A DNA stretch of 40,723 nucleotides from an alpha proteobacterium SCGC AAA240-E13 (GTDB taxonomy: Bacteria > Pseudomonadota > Alphaproteobacteria > Pelagibacterales > Pelagibacteraceae). The stretch spans positions 1-40,723 of the forward strand of contig AZHR01000011.1 in NCBI GenBank assembly GCA_000504625.1. The letters run 5' to 3'. Position numbers and translations under genes: made by a program. The notes under the pieces were generated by a model. It was not told the DNA's origin. It was given only the letters and a program-made list of their open reading frames with translations, and made no database searches. The first letter of the stretch is position 1; each line of letters begins with the position of its first letter. This document shows positions 34,505-40,723 of the stretch, in pieces.

Positions 34505-34761
34505 TTTTGTTTATTTTCTTTCTTAATTGTCGTTTTCTTTTTTTTATCTTCCACTAAGATCAAATTAGATAGATGAATGAAATTCTCTTTTGTGATTATT
34601 CCACCTTTCTTTTCTTTAGTAGCTTTTAAATGTTTTTTTACCATATTGATTCCTTTTACTTTTGCTTTATTAAATTTATTTATTACTTCAATAATTTCAC
34701 CTGATTTATTTTTATCCTTGCCAGCTAATACTTTTACAATATTTCCTTTTTTCAAATACAT
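34501..34761 (-). CDS. rplX: 50S ribosomal protein L24
   Basis: 86 residues, shorter than the E. coli protein (104). A KOW motif lies at about 4-24 (KGNIVKVLAGKDKNKSGEI), then KVKGINMVKKHLKAT. The C-terminus ends in a Lys-rich tail (KKKKTTIKKENKQK) in place of the usual distal domain. L24 starts 50S assembly. It is 3 nt after rplN. Confidence 0.95.
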   Translation of the reverse strand: MYLKKGNIVKVLAGKDKNKSGEIIEVINKFNKAKVKGINMVKKHLKATKEKKGGIITKENFIHLSNLILVEDKKKKTTIKKENKQK

Positions 34762-34764
34762 AAA

Positions 34765-35133
34765 TTACAGCACCTCAGGAGCTAGTGAAATTATTTTCAT
34801 TTGTCCTCTTGATCTTAATTCTCTTGTAACAGGACCAAAAATTCTAGTTCCTAATGGTTCGCCTTTTTCATCAGTTAACACGGCAGCATTTTTGTCAAAT
34901 TTTACTTTTGAACCATCATTTCTAAAAATACCTTGTTTAGTTCTGACAATAACAGCTTTATATACGGAACCTTTTTTTACTTTACCTTTTGGTATTGCTT
35001 CTTTTACACTCACTACAATTATATCCCCAATAGAAGCATATCTTCTTTTTGAACCTCCCAAAACTTTAATACATTCAATTTTCTTGGCTCCGGTATTATC
35101 TGCTACAAATAATTCTGTTTGTACTTGTATCAT
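34765..35133 (-). CDS. rplN: 50S ribosomal protein L14
   Basis: 122 residues, the standard length. ADNTGAKKIECIKVLGGSKRR (about 10-30), AVIVRTKQGIFRNDGS and GTRIFGPVTRELR are highly conserved. It overlaps rpsQ by 4 nt. Confidence 0.98.
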   Translation of the reverse strand: MIQVQTELFVADNTGAKKIECIKVLGGSKRRYASIGDIIVVSVKEAIPKGKVKKGSVYKAVIVRTKQGIFRNDGSKVKFDKNAAVLTDEKGEPLGTRIFGPVTRELRSRGQMKIISLAPEVL

Positions 35134-35366
35134 TTATTTTCCTTTAACACTTCAAAGCGTTTATTTTTTGAATATGGTTTTGACTCTTTAATTTGAACAA
35201 TATCTCCATTTTTAAAAATATTATTTTCATCATGTGCGTGATATTTTTTTTTAATCTTAATAACTTTTTTGAGAAAAGGATGTTGATATTTTCTTTCCAC
35301 TAAAACAACAATTGTTTTTTTATTTTTATCACTAATAACTTTTCCTTTTAATATTTTCTTTGACAT
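35130..35366 (-). CDS. rpsQ: 30S ribosomal protein S17
   Basis: 78 residues with the OB-fold core: LKGKVISDKNKKTIVVLVER (about 5-24), then YHAHDENNIFKNGDIVQIKESKPYS. It binds the 5' domain of 16S rRNA. It starts 1 nt after rpmC and overlaps rplN by 4 nt. Confidence 0.97.
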   Translation of the reverse strand: MSKKILKGKVISDKNKKTIVVLVERKYQHPFLKKVIKIKKKYHAHDENNIFKNGDIVQIKESKPYSKNKRFEVLKENK

Positions 35367-35367
35367 A

Positions 35368-35550
35368 TTATTTTCTCTTAATAAATGTGTTTATTCTAGC
35401 AATTGTTTTTTTTGTTTCTTTAAACTTTGATGGATTTGTCAATTGGCCATTAATTTTTTGAAATCTTAGGTTAAATAAATCTTTTTTAAACTTATTAAGA
35501 TTTTCACTCAACTGGTCCTTTGTGAATTTTTTTATTTCTTTTAGTTTCAT
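35368..35550 (-). CDS. rpmC: 50S ribosomal protein L29
   Basis: 60 residues, an all-helical hairpin. EIKKFTKDQLSENLNKFKKDLFNLRFQK is the characteristic N-terminal half, followed by a basic second helix ending KKTIARINTFIKRK. L29 lies at the polypeptide exit. It sits 3 nt after rplP. Confidence 0.95.
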   Translation of the reverse strand: MKLKEIKKFTKDQLSENLNKFKKDLFNLRFQKINGQLTNPSKFKETKKTIARINTFIKRK

Positions 35551-35553
35551 AAA

Positions 35554-35958
35554 TTATCTTTTAATAAATTTTGTATTAACCGGTAATTTTGCTGATGCTT
35601 TATATAAGGCTTCTCTTGCAACAGTTTCACTTACACCATCTACTTCAAATAAAATTCTTCCAGGTTTTACTCTGCAAACCCAATATTCAGGTGCGCCCTT
35701 ACCTTTGCCCATTCTTACTTCAGTAGGTTTTTTAGATACGGGAATATTAGGAAATATTCTTGTCCATACTTTCCCTGTTCTTTTCATATGTCTAGTTAAT
35801 GCTACTCTTGCTGATTCAATTTGATTTGAGATAATTCTTTCAGGCTCTAAACTTTTTAAACCGTATGAACCATAATTTAGTTTATCACATCTAGATGCTT
35901 TTCCATGAATACGTCCTTTATGTGCTTTTCTATGTTTTGTTCTTGCAGGTTGTAACAT
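35554..35958 (-). CDS. rplP: 50S ribosomal protein L16
   Basis: 134 residues. MLQPARTKHRKAHKGR at the start, MGKGKGAPEYWVCRVKPGRILFEVDGV in the middle, and AREALYKASAKLPV near the end are invariant features. L16 helps position A-site tRNA. It lies 2 nt after rpsC. Confidence 0.98.
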   Translation of the reverse strand: MLQPARTKHRKAHKGRIHGKASRCDKLNYGSYGLKSLEPERIISNQIESARVALTRHMKRTGKVWTRIFPNIPVSKKPTEVRMGKGKGAPEYWVCRVKPGRILFEVDGVSETVAREALYKASAKLPVNTKFIKR

Positions 35959-35960
35959 AA

Positions 35961-36620
35961 TTAATTTTTATTTGTCTCTTGATTAAATTCTTTTCTAAAT
36001 ATCTCACCTCTATATATCCATACCTTAACTCCTATCATTCCATAGGTGGTTAATGCTTCTGTTTCAGCATAATCAACATCCGCTCTTAAAGTATGTAAGG
36101 GAACGCTACCCTCTCTTACCCATTCTGACCGTGCTATTTCGTTGCCTGCTAACCTTCCACTTACCCTGACCTTGATACCTTTAGCTCCCAATCTTAATGC
36201 TGATTGTATTGCTCTTTTTATTGCTCTCCTATATGCAATTCTTTTTACTAGTTGTTGAGCTATATTCTCTGCAACTAAATAACTGTTTAATTCAGGCTTT
36301 TTAACTTCTTTAATATTAAGAGTTACCTCATTACTAGTAAATTTAGATAATTTTTTTTTGATTTTTTCTATATCACTTCCCTTTTTACCAATAACAAATC
36401 CAGGTCTTGATGTGTAAATAGTTACAAAGCACTTTTTTGCCGATCTCTCAATCATAACTTTTGAAATTCCTGAGTTTACCACATTTTTTTTTATGTATTC
36501 TCTTATATTAAAATCTTCGATTAAATTTTTTCCATATTGCTTTTTTTTTGCAAACCATACAGAATCCCACCCTCTGTTTACTCCTAGTCTAAAACCAATT
36601 GGATTAACCTTTTGTCCCAT
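35961..36620 (-). CDS. rpsC: 30S ribosomal protein S3
   Basis: 219 residues. MGQKVNPIGFRLGVNRGWDS opens it. The type II KH domain has the GKKG loop at 78-81 (GFVIGKKGSD). The C-terminal GIKVRVSGRLAGNEIARSEW and VPLHTLRADVDYA complete the signature. S3 lines the mRNA entry tunnel. It overlaps rplV by 17 nt. Confidence 0.98.
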   Translation of the reverse strand: MGQKVNPIGFRLGVNRGWDSVWFAKKKQYGKNLIEDFNIREYIKKNVVNSGISKVMIERSAKKCFVTIYTSRPGFVIGKKGSDIEKIKKKLSKFTSNEVTLNIKEVKKPELNSYLVAENIAQQLVKRIAYRRAIKRAIQSALRLGAKGIKVRVSGRLAGNEIARSEWVREGSVPLHTLRADVDYAETEALTTYGMIGVKVWIYRGEIFRKEFNQETNKN

Positions 36621-37002
36621 AACTCTCCAATTTTTTAATTTTATCTGACAGTATAATAGTAATATTACTGTATGGTTTTTTTATAGGACTTGCTCTTCCT
36701 TTTGCTCTAGGTCTAAATCTTTTCATTACCAATGATTTTCCACAATAAGCTTCTTTTATAAATAAATTATCAATATCGTATTGAAAATTATTTTCTGCGT
36801 TAGCTATAGCTGAATGTAAAGTTTTTTTTACTTCTTTACAGATTCTTTGGTTAGCAAACGTTAAATCACGTAAGGCATGTTCAACTTTTTTTCCAACAAT
36901 ACCTCTTAAAATTATAGAAATTTTTCTAGTACTACTCCTAACGTTTTTATTAATACTTTTAACTAAATTATCTTTATTGATATCTTGTTTATTTTTTTGC
37001 AT
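36604..37002 (-). CDS. rplV: 50S ribosomal protein L22
   Basis: 132 residues, with an N-terminal extension of about 20 residues over the E. coli form, which is common in alphaproteobacteria. The core has RSSTRKISIILRGIVGKKVEHAL and, at the tunnel loop, KRFRPRAKGRASPI. It overlaps rpsS by 14 nt and rpsC by 17 nt. Confidence 0.96.
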   Translation of the reverse strand: MQKNKQDINKDNLVKSINKNVRSSTRKISIILRGIVGKKVEHALRDLTFANQRICKEVKKTLHSAIANAENNFQYDIDNLFIKEAYCGKSLVMKRFRPRAKGRASPIKKPYSNITIILSDKIKKLESYGTKG

Positions 37003-37312
37003 TAAAATCTTTCATTGCTTTAGTAGCTGCTTCATCTTGTTTAGCTTTTTTATCAGCAGGAGTATGACCAGCAAATTGCCTTGTTGGTGAAAACTCTCCA
37101 AGTTTGTGTCCAACCATATCTTCAGAAATTGTTATTGAAATAAATTTTTTTCCATTATGAATTAAGAAACTTATTCCCACAAAGTCTGGAATAATTGTAG
37201 ACTTTCTAGACCAGGTTTTTATTGGTTTTCTACTCGTTTCATTTTTGTGTTTTTCTACTTTTTTTATTAAATTTGGATCTACAAATGGACCTTTCCATAC
37301 TGATCTAGACAT
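36989..37312 (-). CDS. rpsS: 30S ribosomal protein S19
   Basis: 107 residues. The first 92 are the standard S19 (MSRSVWKGPFVD, KTWSRKSTIIPDFVG, EDMVGHKLGEFSPTRQFAGH). About 15 charged residues (KKAKQDEAATKAMKDFNAKK) follow, partly coded in the overlap with rplV. It lies 3 nt after rplB. Confidence 0.97.
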   Translation of the reverse strand: MSRSVWKGPFVDPNLIKKVEKHKNETSRKPIKTWSRKSTIIPDFVGISFLIHNGKKFISITISEDMVGHKLGEFSPTRQFAGHTPADKKAKQDEAATKAMKDFNAKK

Positions 37313-37315
37313 AAT

Positions 37316-38146
37316 TTAAACCCTCTTTTTCCTTCTTGAAATAATATATTTATCTGTTCTCTTATTAATTCTAGTTTTTAATCCTTTAGCTGATTGTCCC
37401 CATGGAGAAACAGGATTTCTACCACCAGAAGTCCTACCTTCACCACCGCCATGTGGATGATCTATAGGATTCATGGCTACTCCTCTTACACTTGGCCTGA
37501 TTCCTAACCATCTGTTTCTTCCTGCTTTACCGATTTTTATATTTTTTTGATCTGGATTAGATAAAACTCCAATAGTAGCCTTTGATCTACTAATTATTTT
37601 TCTAATTTCTCCAGATGCTAATTTTATTATTGAATATTCTCCGTCCGATCCAGTTATTTGAACTGACGACCCCGCTGATCTTGCAATTTTTGCACCACCA
37701 TTTGGTTCCATTTCAACATTATGTATAGCAGTCCCAACAGGAATGTCACTTAAGGGCATACAATTTCCCACTTTAATTTCTTTTTTATTTCCAGAAATAA
37801 TTTTATCTCCAATTTTGATATTTTGAGGATGCAACAAGTATGATTTTTTATCATCTTCATATTTTACCAACATAATATGAGAAGTTCTATTCGGATCGTA
37901 TTCTATTCTTTCAACAACAGCTTCCATGTCATACTTGTTTCTAAAAAAATCAATTTTTCGGTATTTTTTTTTGTGACCTGCGCCTCTTCTTCTTGAAGTA
38001 ATTCGTCCTAAATTATTTCTTCCTGAAGATGATTTTTTTCCAGAAGTAAGTGATTTAACTGATTTTCCTTTCCAGAGTCCTTTTTTTGCTACAATTACTG
38101 TTCCACGAGTAGATTTTGTATAAGGTTTAAAAGTTTTAAATGCCAT
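37316..38146 (-). CDS. rplB: 50S ribosomal protein L2
   Basis: 276 residues. GRNNLGRITSRRRGAGHKKKYR (about 42-63) binds 23S rRNA. The peptidyl-transferase-related segment MNPIDHPHGGGEGRTSGG carries H230, matching E. coli His229. The C-terminal basic KTRINKRTDKYIISRRKKR is normal. It lies 1 nt after rplW. Confidence 0.98.
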   Translation of the reverse strand: MAFKTFKPYTKSTRGTVIVAKKGLWKGKSVKSLTSGKKSSSGRNNLGRITSRRRGAGHKKKYRKIDFFRNKYDMEAVVERIEYDPNRTSHIMLVKYEDDKKSYLLHPQNIKIGDKIISGNKKEIKVGNCMPLSDIPVGTAIHNVEMEPNGGAKIARSAGSSVQITGSDGEYSIIKLASGEIRKIISRSKATIGVLSNPDQKNIKIGKAGRNRWLGIRPSVRGVAMNPIDHPHGGGEGRTSGGRNPVSPWGQSAKGLKTRINKRTDKYIISRRKKRV

Positions 38147-38147
38147 T

Positions 38148-38441
38148 TTATATTCCTGTAGTTAAATCTATACTTTGACCTTTTTTTAAAGTAACAATTG
38201 CTTTTTTATATCCTTGAATTTTAATTTTTTTATTTCTAGAAGTTTTAATCCTGTTTTGTCTATTAATTATATTTACTTTTACAACCTTAACTTTAAATAT
38301 CTTTTCAATATTTTTTTTAACAGTTTTTTTATTCGCCGATCTGCTAACCTTAAATACAACCTTATTTAATTCTGAAAGATGCGTTGATTTTTCAGTTACC
38401 AAAGGATTTAATATACTGTCATATAAATTAATTTTATTCAT
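38148..38441 (-). CDS. rplW: 50S ribosomal protein L23
   Basis: 97 residues. ILNPLVTEKSTHL (about 10-22) and VFKVSRSANKKTVKKNIEKIFKVKVVKVN are typical. L23 docks trigger factor and SRP at the tunnel exit. It overlaps rplD by 8 nt. Confidence 0.96.
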   Translation of the reverse strand: MNKINLYDSILNPLVTEKSTHLSELNKVVFKVSRSANKKTVKKNIEKIFKVKVVKVNIINRQNRIKTSRNKKIKIQGYKKAIVTLKKGQSIDLTTGI

Positions 38442-39063
38442 TGTTTAAAAGCCTTTTTTCTAAATCCTTGATTGAGGTTTTTGTAAATATAATTTGTTTA
38501 TATTTTAAAACATCGTAAGTACTCAAATAAGAAGTATCGATAAGTTTTACATTGGGGATATTTCTTGCAGATAATTCAATATTTTTTTTCGATTCAGAAT
38601 CTGTAACAATTAACGCATTAATTATTCCATTTCTTTTTAAAAATTTGTTAAATTCTTTTGTTTTATTAATTTTCACTTTAATGTCATCAAAAATAATTAA
38701 ATTTTTACCTTTGTTTTTTTGAGAAATTGCACTAATGAGGCTCCTTTTTTTTTCTTTTTTATTTATTTTTCTTACCTTGTAAACTTTACCTTTAGGACCA
38801 TGTGCTATACCTCCACCAACAAAAATAGGTGCCTTCTTACTAGCGTGTCTAGCGTTACCTGTACCCTTTTGTGCATAAATTTTTGCTGTAGAACCTATTA
38901 TCTCATTTCTTTGTTTAGTTTTAGCTACTCGCGGTTTAAGATTTGCAATCTGTGAATAAAGAACATGAGCTAGTGACTTATTATTTATATCAGAAGAAAA
39001 AATCTTTTCTGATATTTCTAGCTCAGAGACTTTACCATTTATACTAATAATATTTATTTTCAT
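38434..39063 (-). CDS. rplD: 50S ribosomal protein L4
   Basis: 209 residues. The tunnel-lining loop region has RPRVAKTKQRNEIIGSTAKI-type sequence, and GTGNARHASKKAPIFVGGG (about 72-90) is the family hallmark. In E. coli L4 represses the S10 operon; no leader for such control is inside this window. It overlaps rplC by 4 nt. Confidence 0.96.
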   Translation of the reverse strand: MKINIISINGKVSELEISEKIFSSDINNKSLAHVLYSQIANLKPRVAKTKQRNEIIGSTAKIYAQKGTGNARHASKKAPIFVGGGIAHGPKGKVYKVRKINKKEKKRSLISAISQKNKGKNLIIFDDIKVKINKTKEFNKFLKRNGIINALIVTDSESKKNIELSARNIPNVKLIDTSYLSTYDVLKYKQIIFTKTSIKDLEKRLLNNE

Positions 39064-39860
39064 TTTTTATTTTTTAGCTTGTCAGATTTAAGGTTAGTTT
39101 GCTCTTTTTTTTCTATTTTCTTCTCCTCTTTATTCATACTTTTCGTGTTGACATCTTTTTTAGCTATTATTTTTTGTTCTTTGACATGAGTTGTAATATT
39201 TTTTTCTAATACTGTTTTTTTTGTAATTAATTTAATTGAATTTCTTAAAAAAACTAATGAATTTTTGGAGCCTGGAATAGAACCTTTTAAATAAATTAAA
39301 TCATTATTTAAATCAGATTTTATTACTTCCAAGTTTTGCATAGTTCTATATTTATCTCCCATATGGCCAGCCATTTTTTTTCCCTTAAATACTTTACCAG
39401 GATCTTGCCTTTGTCCAGTTGATCCGTGAGAACGGTGGGATACAGATACACCATGTGAAGCCCTTAATCCCGAAAAATTATGTCTTTTCATTACACCAGC
39501 AAAACCCTTTCCTATTGTCTTTGATGTGACATCAATAAATTTAACATCTTTAAAGATTTCTAGTCCTATTTCATTTCCTTCTTTATAATTAAAAATATTT
39601 TCTACCCTAAACTCTTTTAAATATCTTCTAGGTTCAGTTGACTTTTTACTATAAAAGCCTTTCATTGATTTGGTTAATTTTGATGATTTAATTTTTCCAA
39701 AACCAACTCTGATAGCATCATATCCTCTTTTCTCCTTTGTAATTAAATCTATAACTCTACCTTTTTCTATTTTTATTACAGTGACAGGAACAGATAAACC
39801 TATAGAAAAAAATTCTCTACTCATACCAATTTTTTTTCCAATTAATCCAATATTTGTCAT
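39060..39860 (-). CDS. rplC: 50S ribosomal protein L3 with long basic C-terminal tail
   Basis: 266 residues against about 210-240 in relatives. Core residues 1-212 are normal: GLIGKKIGMSREF, then GFAGVMKRHNFSG and SHGSTGQRQDPGKVFKGKKMAG. Q150 lies in the motif methylated by PrmB in E. coli. Residues from about 213 to 266 are a Lys/Glu-rich tail of low complexity (for example NKEEKKIEKKEQTNLKSDK). The frame runs cleanly into rplD by a 4-nt overlap, so the tail is part of the gene. Confidence 0.96.
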   Translation of the reverse strand: MTNIGLIGKKIGMSREFFSIGLSVPVTVIKIEKGRVIDLITKEKRGYDAIRVGFGKIKSSKLTKSMKGFYSKKSTEPRRYLKEFRVENIFNYKEGNEIGLEIFKDVKFIDVTSKTIGKGFAGVMKRHNFSGLRASHGVSVSHRSHGSTGQRQDPGKVFKGKKMAGHMGDKYRTMQNLEVIKSDLNNDLIYLKGSIPGSKNSLVFLRNSIKLITKKTVLEKNITTHVKEQKIIAKKDVNTKSMNKEEKKIEKKEQTNLKSDKLKNKK

Positions 39861-39868
39861 ATTAAACC

Positions 39869-40177
39869 TTATATTTTTATTTCTACATCTACCCCTGATG
39901 CTAAATCCAATTTCATTAATGCTTCGACTGTTTGAGGAGTTGGTTCAACTATATCTATTAATCTTTTGTGTGTTCTAGTTTCAAATTGCTCTCTACTTTT
40001 CTTATCGATATGCGGAGATCTTAAAACAGTGTATCTCTCTATTTTGGTAGGTAAAGGAATTGGGCCTTTAATATTAGCGCCAGTTCTTTTGACTGTATTA
40101 ACTATCTCCAGAGTAGATTGATCTAGTATTTTGTTATCGTAAGCCCTAAGTTTAATTCTGATATTTTGTTTTTCCAT
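39869..40177 (-). CDS. rpsJ: 30S ribosomal protein S10 (NusE)
   Basis: 102 residues. IRIKLRAYDNKILDQST opens it, and GPIPLPTKIERYTVLRSPH with the following KKSREQFETRTHKRLIDI is almost invariant. S10 also serves as NusE in antitermination and transcription-translation coupling. The gene lies only 1 nt downstream of fusA, with no tuf between. Confidence 0.98.
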   Translation of the reverse strand: MEKQNIRIKLRAYDNKILDQSTLEIVNTVKRTGANIKGPIPLPTKIERYTVLRSPHIDKKSREQFETRTHKRLIDIVEPTPQTVEALMKLDLASGVDVEIKI

Positions 40178-40178
40178 T

Positions 40179-40723
40179 TCAAGCCAACTTTTTTGTTACT
40201 TCTTCTTGAACATTTTGAGGTACTTTTTCATAATGATCAAAGAACATTGAATATTGTGCCCTGCCCTGAGACATTGATCTTAAGTTATTCACATAACCGA
40301 ACATATTAGCAAGTGGTACCATTGCGGTAATAACTGTAGCATTACCTCTGGGTTCTGTAGCTCCCACATGACCTCTTCGACTATTAAGATCACCAATTAC
40401 ATCTCCCATGTAATTTTCTGGAGTAACAACTTCTACTCTCATAATTGGTTCAAGAAGCTTTAAAGAAGCTTTTGTGCATAGCTCTTTAAAACAATGTCTT
40501 GAAGCAATTTCAAAGGCCAAGACACTAGAGTCAACACCATGATGTAACCCGTCAACTATTGTAACTTTATAATCTATAATCGGAAAGCCTGCTAAAATTC
40601 CAGAATCTGAAACGCTCTCAATACCTTTTTCAACGCCTGGAATAAATTCCTTGGGAATAGCTCCACCTTTAATTTTATTTTCTATTTCCCTACCTTTTCC
40701 AGGTGGAAGAGGCTCTATGGAAA
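40179..40723 (-). CDS. fusA: Elongation factor G, C-terminal part (partial)
   Basis: The last 180 residues of EF-G, cut by the window end. Reading from the edge gives EPLPPGKGREIENKIKGG, then VSDSGILAGFPIIDYKVTIVDG and HHGVDSSVLAFEIAS (domain IV), then LLEPIMRVEVVTPENYMGDVIGDLNSRRG and MFGYVNNLRSMSQGRA (domain V). EF-G drives GTP-dependent translocation. The stop is 1 nt before rpsJ, so it is in the same operon. Confidence 0.96.
   Translation of the reverse strand, partial: SIEPLPPGKGREIENKIKGGAIPKEFIPGVEKGIESVSDSGILAGFPIIDYKVTIVDGLHHGVDSSVLAFEIASRHCFKELCTKASLKLLEPIMRVEVVTPENYMGDVIGDLNSRRGHVGATEPRGNATVITAMVPLANMFGYVNNLRSMSQGRAQYSMFFDHYEKVPQNVQEEVTKKLA

Noticed and set aside
34577..35191. A 204-codon open frame on the + strand opposite rplX, rplN and part of rpsQ
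   Set aside because: It lies antisense to conserved ribosomal protein genes, its composition is that of a reverse-complement shadow (Phe/Leu/Pro-rich), and it has no motif or start signal of its own.

Overview
This is an extremely A+T-rich, tightly packed chromosomal window with tiny or overlapping gaps. The layout fits a streamlined marine alphaproteobacterium of the SAR11/Pelagibacterales or HIMB59/AEGEAN-169 type. Three things point there: adk sits between secY and rpsM, gatCAB and ruvX-pyrB-pyrC-plsY-topA form a divergent pair of clusters, and a complete soxBDAG operon is present. The taxonomic call is inference from gene order and base composition; no search was run. No rRNA, tRNA, CRISPR array or mobile element was found.

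Region 1 (1-2806, + strand) is the end of an envelope-glycan cluster: the tail of a probable family-2 glycosyltransferase, a SAM methyltransferase, a large polytopic GT-C-like glycosyltransferase and a small membrane-anchored protein. Region 2 (2830-7921, +) is soxB-soxD-soxA-soxG, the four subunits of heterotetrameric sarcosine oxidase, with the covalent-FMN His and the SoxD zinc ligands visible. Region 3 (7913-14040, -) is gatC-gatA-gatB, a family-3 O-methyltransferase, trhO and a MATE transporter in one compact operon. The O-methyltransferase/TrhO pair could make 5-methoxyuridine at tRNA position 34. Region 4 (14082-21071, +) is ruvX, pyrB, a pyrC that lacks the metal-binding HxH motif, plsY, topA, two related tiny secreted proteins and a RidA-family protein.

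Region 5 (21077-26996, mixed strands) holds galU-ugd (UDP-glucuronate synthesis), panC, mgtE, lipB and an RluC-like pseudouridine synthase, arranged as divergent and overlapping convergent pairs. Region 6 (27036-40723, -) is one long ribosomal superoperon. Read in its own direction it runs fusA (partial), S10, L3, L4, L23, L2, S19, L22, S3, L16, L29, S17, L14, L24, L5, S14, S8, L6, L18, S5, L15, SecY, Adk, S13, S11, RpoA, L17. tuf is missing between fusA and rpsJ, and rpmD (L30) is missing between rpsE and rplO. A good sigma70-type promoter lies between adk and rpsM.

Most of the window is core housekeeping sequence. The items most worth following up are the possible TrhO/O-methyltransferase tRNA wobble cassette, the degenerate dihydroorotase, the tandem small secreted Cys-pair proteins, and the altered ribosomal operon.
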